Source of the DNA: Porphyromonadaceae bacterium UBA2720
GTDB taxonomy: Bacteria; Bacteroidota; Bacteroidia; Bacteroidales; Muribaculaceae
Assembly: GCA_002353885.1 (NCBI GenBank)
Contig: DEKO01000021.1
Coordinates: 12,629-19,551, forward strand
Direction of reading: 5' to 3'
DNA length: 6,923 nucleotides
The translations under genes and the position numbers were made by a program. Every line of letters starts with the position of its first letter. The stretch's first letter is position 1. Under the pieces are notes generated by a model, which saw only the letters and a list, made by a program, of their open reading frames with translations, made no database searches and was not told where the DNA came from. This document shows positions 6,069 to 6,923 of this stretch, piece after piece.

Positions 6069-6923
6069 TGGACAAGATCAAGATCTGGATTGAATGCATG
6101 CGGCTGCGCACGCTGCCCGTGTCGCTCTCGGGCGTGGTCATCGCCACAGCACTGGCATGCTGGAGCCATCGCTTCGCATGGCTGCCCGCACTGCTGTGCC
6201 TGCTCTTTGCACTGCTGGCACAGGTGGCGTCAAACTTTGCCAACGAGTACTATGACTTCAAGCACGGTGCCGACAAGGTGGGGCGCGTGGGACCACGCCG
6301 AGGTGTCACCGAGGGAGACATCAGTCCGCGCACACTGCTCATCGTCACCTTTGCCACACTGGCTGCTGCCGGAGTGGTGGGATGTTGCCTCATCCCCTAT
6401 GGCGGATGGTGGCTCTTGCCCGTGGGCATCTTTATCGCATTGGGAGCGCTGGCCTACAGCACTGGCCCCTATCCACTCAGCTACCATGGACTGGGCGAAC
6501 TGGCGGTATTCCTCTTCTTCGGCATCATACCCGTCACGCTCACCTATTATGTACAGGCATTGCGCATCGAGCCGCTGGTCATCCTGGCATCGATGACCAC
6601 AGGATTCCTGGGAGTGAACGTGCTGCTGGTCAACAACTACCGTGATGTCGACGACGACCGTGAGGCCGGCAAGCGCACATCGGTAGTCATCTTCGGCCGC
6701 AAGCCCGCTGCGGCGGCCTATCTCATCAACGGCTATGTGGCCATGGGCCTGCTCACACCGCTGTGGCTGCTGGCCGCACTGACTAGCAACGTGTCGGTGT
6801 GGACACTCATCGCCCCGGTGGTCTATCTAGTGCTACACACCATCACCTGGCACCGTCTCACAACCCGCGACGGAGCGGACCTCAACCCACTGTTGGGCGC
6901 AACCGCCCGCAACATGCTCATCT
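6068..6923 (+). CDS. menA: MenA, 1,4-dihydroxy-2-naphthoate polyprenyltransferase, 3' end outside the window
   Basis: The frame runs for 285 codons to the right edge without a stop; family members are about 300 residues, so only a short tail is likely missing. It is a membrane protein of the UbiA superfamily that joins a polyprenyl diphosphate to 1,4-dihydroxy-2-naphthoate to make demethylmenaquinone, the precursor of the quinone used in anaerobic respiration such as fumarate reduction. Both metal-diphosphate motifs are intact: NFANEYYDFKHGAD (56-69) followed by RVGPRRGV, and NNYRDVDDDREAGKRT (189-204). Hydrophobic helices are visible around 16-32, 37-56, 88-108, 112-130, 143-162, 168-188, 214-237 and 245-259. 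ATG 6068 shares its A with the TGA of the lipoprotein gene (TGATG), so the two genes are probably co-transcribed and translationally coupled from the promoter near 4518. The motifs separate MenA from UbiA-type 4-hydroxybenzoate enzymes reasonably well. Confidence 0.93.
   Translation, partial: MDKIKIWIECMRLRTLPVSLSGVVIATALACWSHRFAWLPALLCLLFALLAQVASNFANEYYDFKHGADKVGRVGPRRGVTEGDISPRTLLIVTFATLAAAGVVGCCLIPYGGWWLLPVGIFIALGALAYSTGPYPLSYHGLGELAVFLFFGIIPVTLTYYVQALRIEPLVILASMTTGFLGVNVLLVNNYRDVDDDREAGKRTSVVIFGRKPAAAAYLINGYVAMGLLTPLWLLAALTSNVSVWTLIAPVVYLVLHTITWHRLTTRDGADLNPLLGATARNMLI

Noticed and set aside
6090..6596. A 168-codon plus-strand frame rich in Trp, Ser and His
   Set aside because: It overlaps menA in another frame; menA has both catalytic motifs and membrane helices, while this frame has low-complexity shadow composition.

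Overview
The window looks like a piece of a Bacteroidales chromosome (phylum Bacteroidota); Prevotellaceae or Muribaculaceae are plausible but cannot be separated from sequence alone. The evidence is threefold. All three mapped promoters carry a TAnnTTTG -7 element with no Shine-Dalgarno sequence at the starts. Long secreted or lipid-anchored proteins of typical Bacteroidales families are present. The last gene encodes a menaquinone-biosynthesis enzyme. Coding regions are GC-rich and spacers are strikingly AT-rich.

Layout: (1) Positions 1-3245, minus strand: one very long open gene, truncated by the left edge, encoding a secreted GLUG-type repeat protein built from at least three repeated modules. 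(2) Positions 3246-3589: an AT-rich divergent promoter region. It holds one promoter for each direction, a dyad and a direct repeat near the promoters, and two consecutive stem-loops in the predicted 5' leader of the rightward gene. (3) Positions 3590-4273, plus: a small secreted protein with a C-terminal tail resembling type IX secretion sorting domains, followed by a convincing intrinsic terminator. (4) Positions 4274-4550: a repeat-rich spacer with a 30-bp imperfect tandem duplication flanked by 8-bp direct repeats, A/T-rich hairpins, four copies of a TCTA-type heptamer, a promoter, and an inverted repeat at the next start. (5) Positions 4551-6068, plus: a lipoprotein with WG-type repeats and an unrecognised C-terminal half. 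(6) Positions 6068-6923, plus: menA, overlapping the lipoprotein stop by one base and cut off by the right edge.

Functionally the left half is cell-surface biology: a large repeat protein and a small secreted protein transcribed divergently from a shared control region. The right half is a probable two-gene operon tying an uncharacterised envelope lipoprotein to menaquinone synthesis. There is no CRISPR array, tRNA, rRNA, transposase or phage gene. No clearly new multi-gene system is visible; the most notable points are the modular repeat protein with its periodic cysteines, the structured leader, and the layered repeats in the 4274-4550 spacer.
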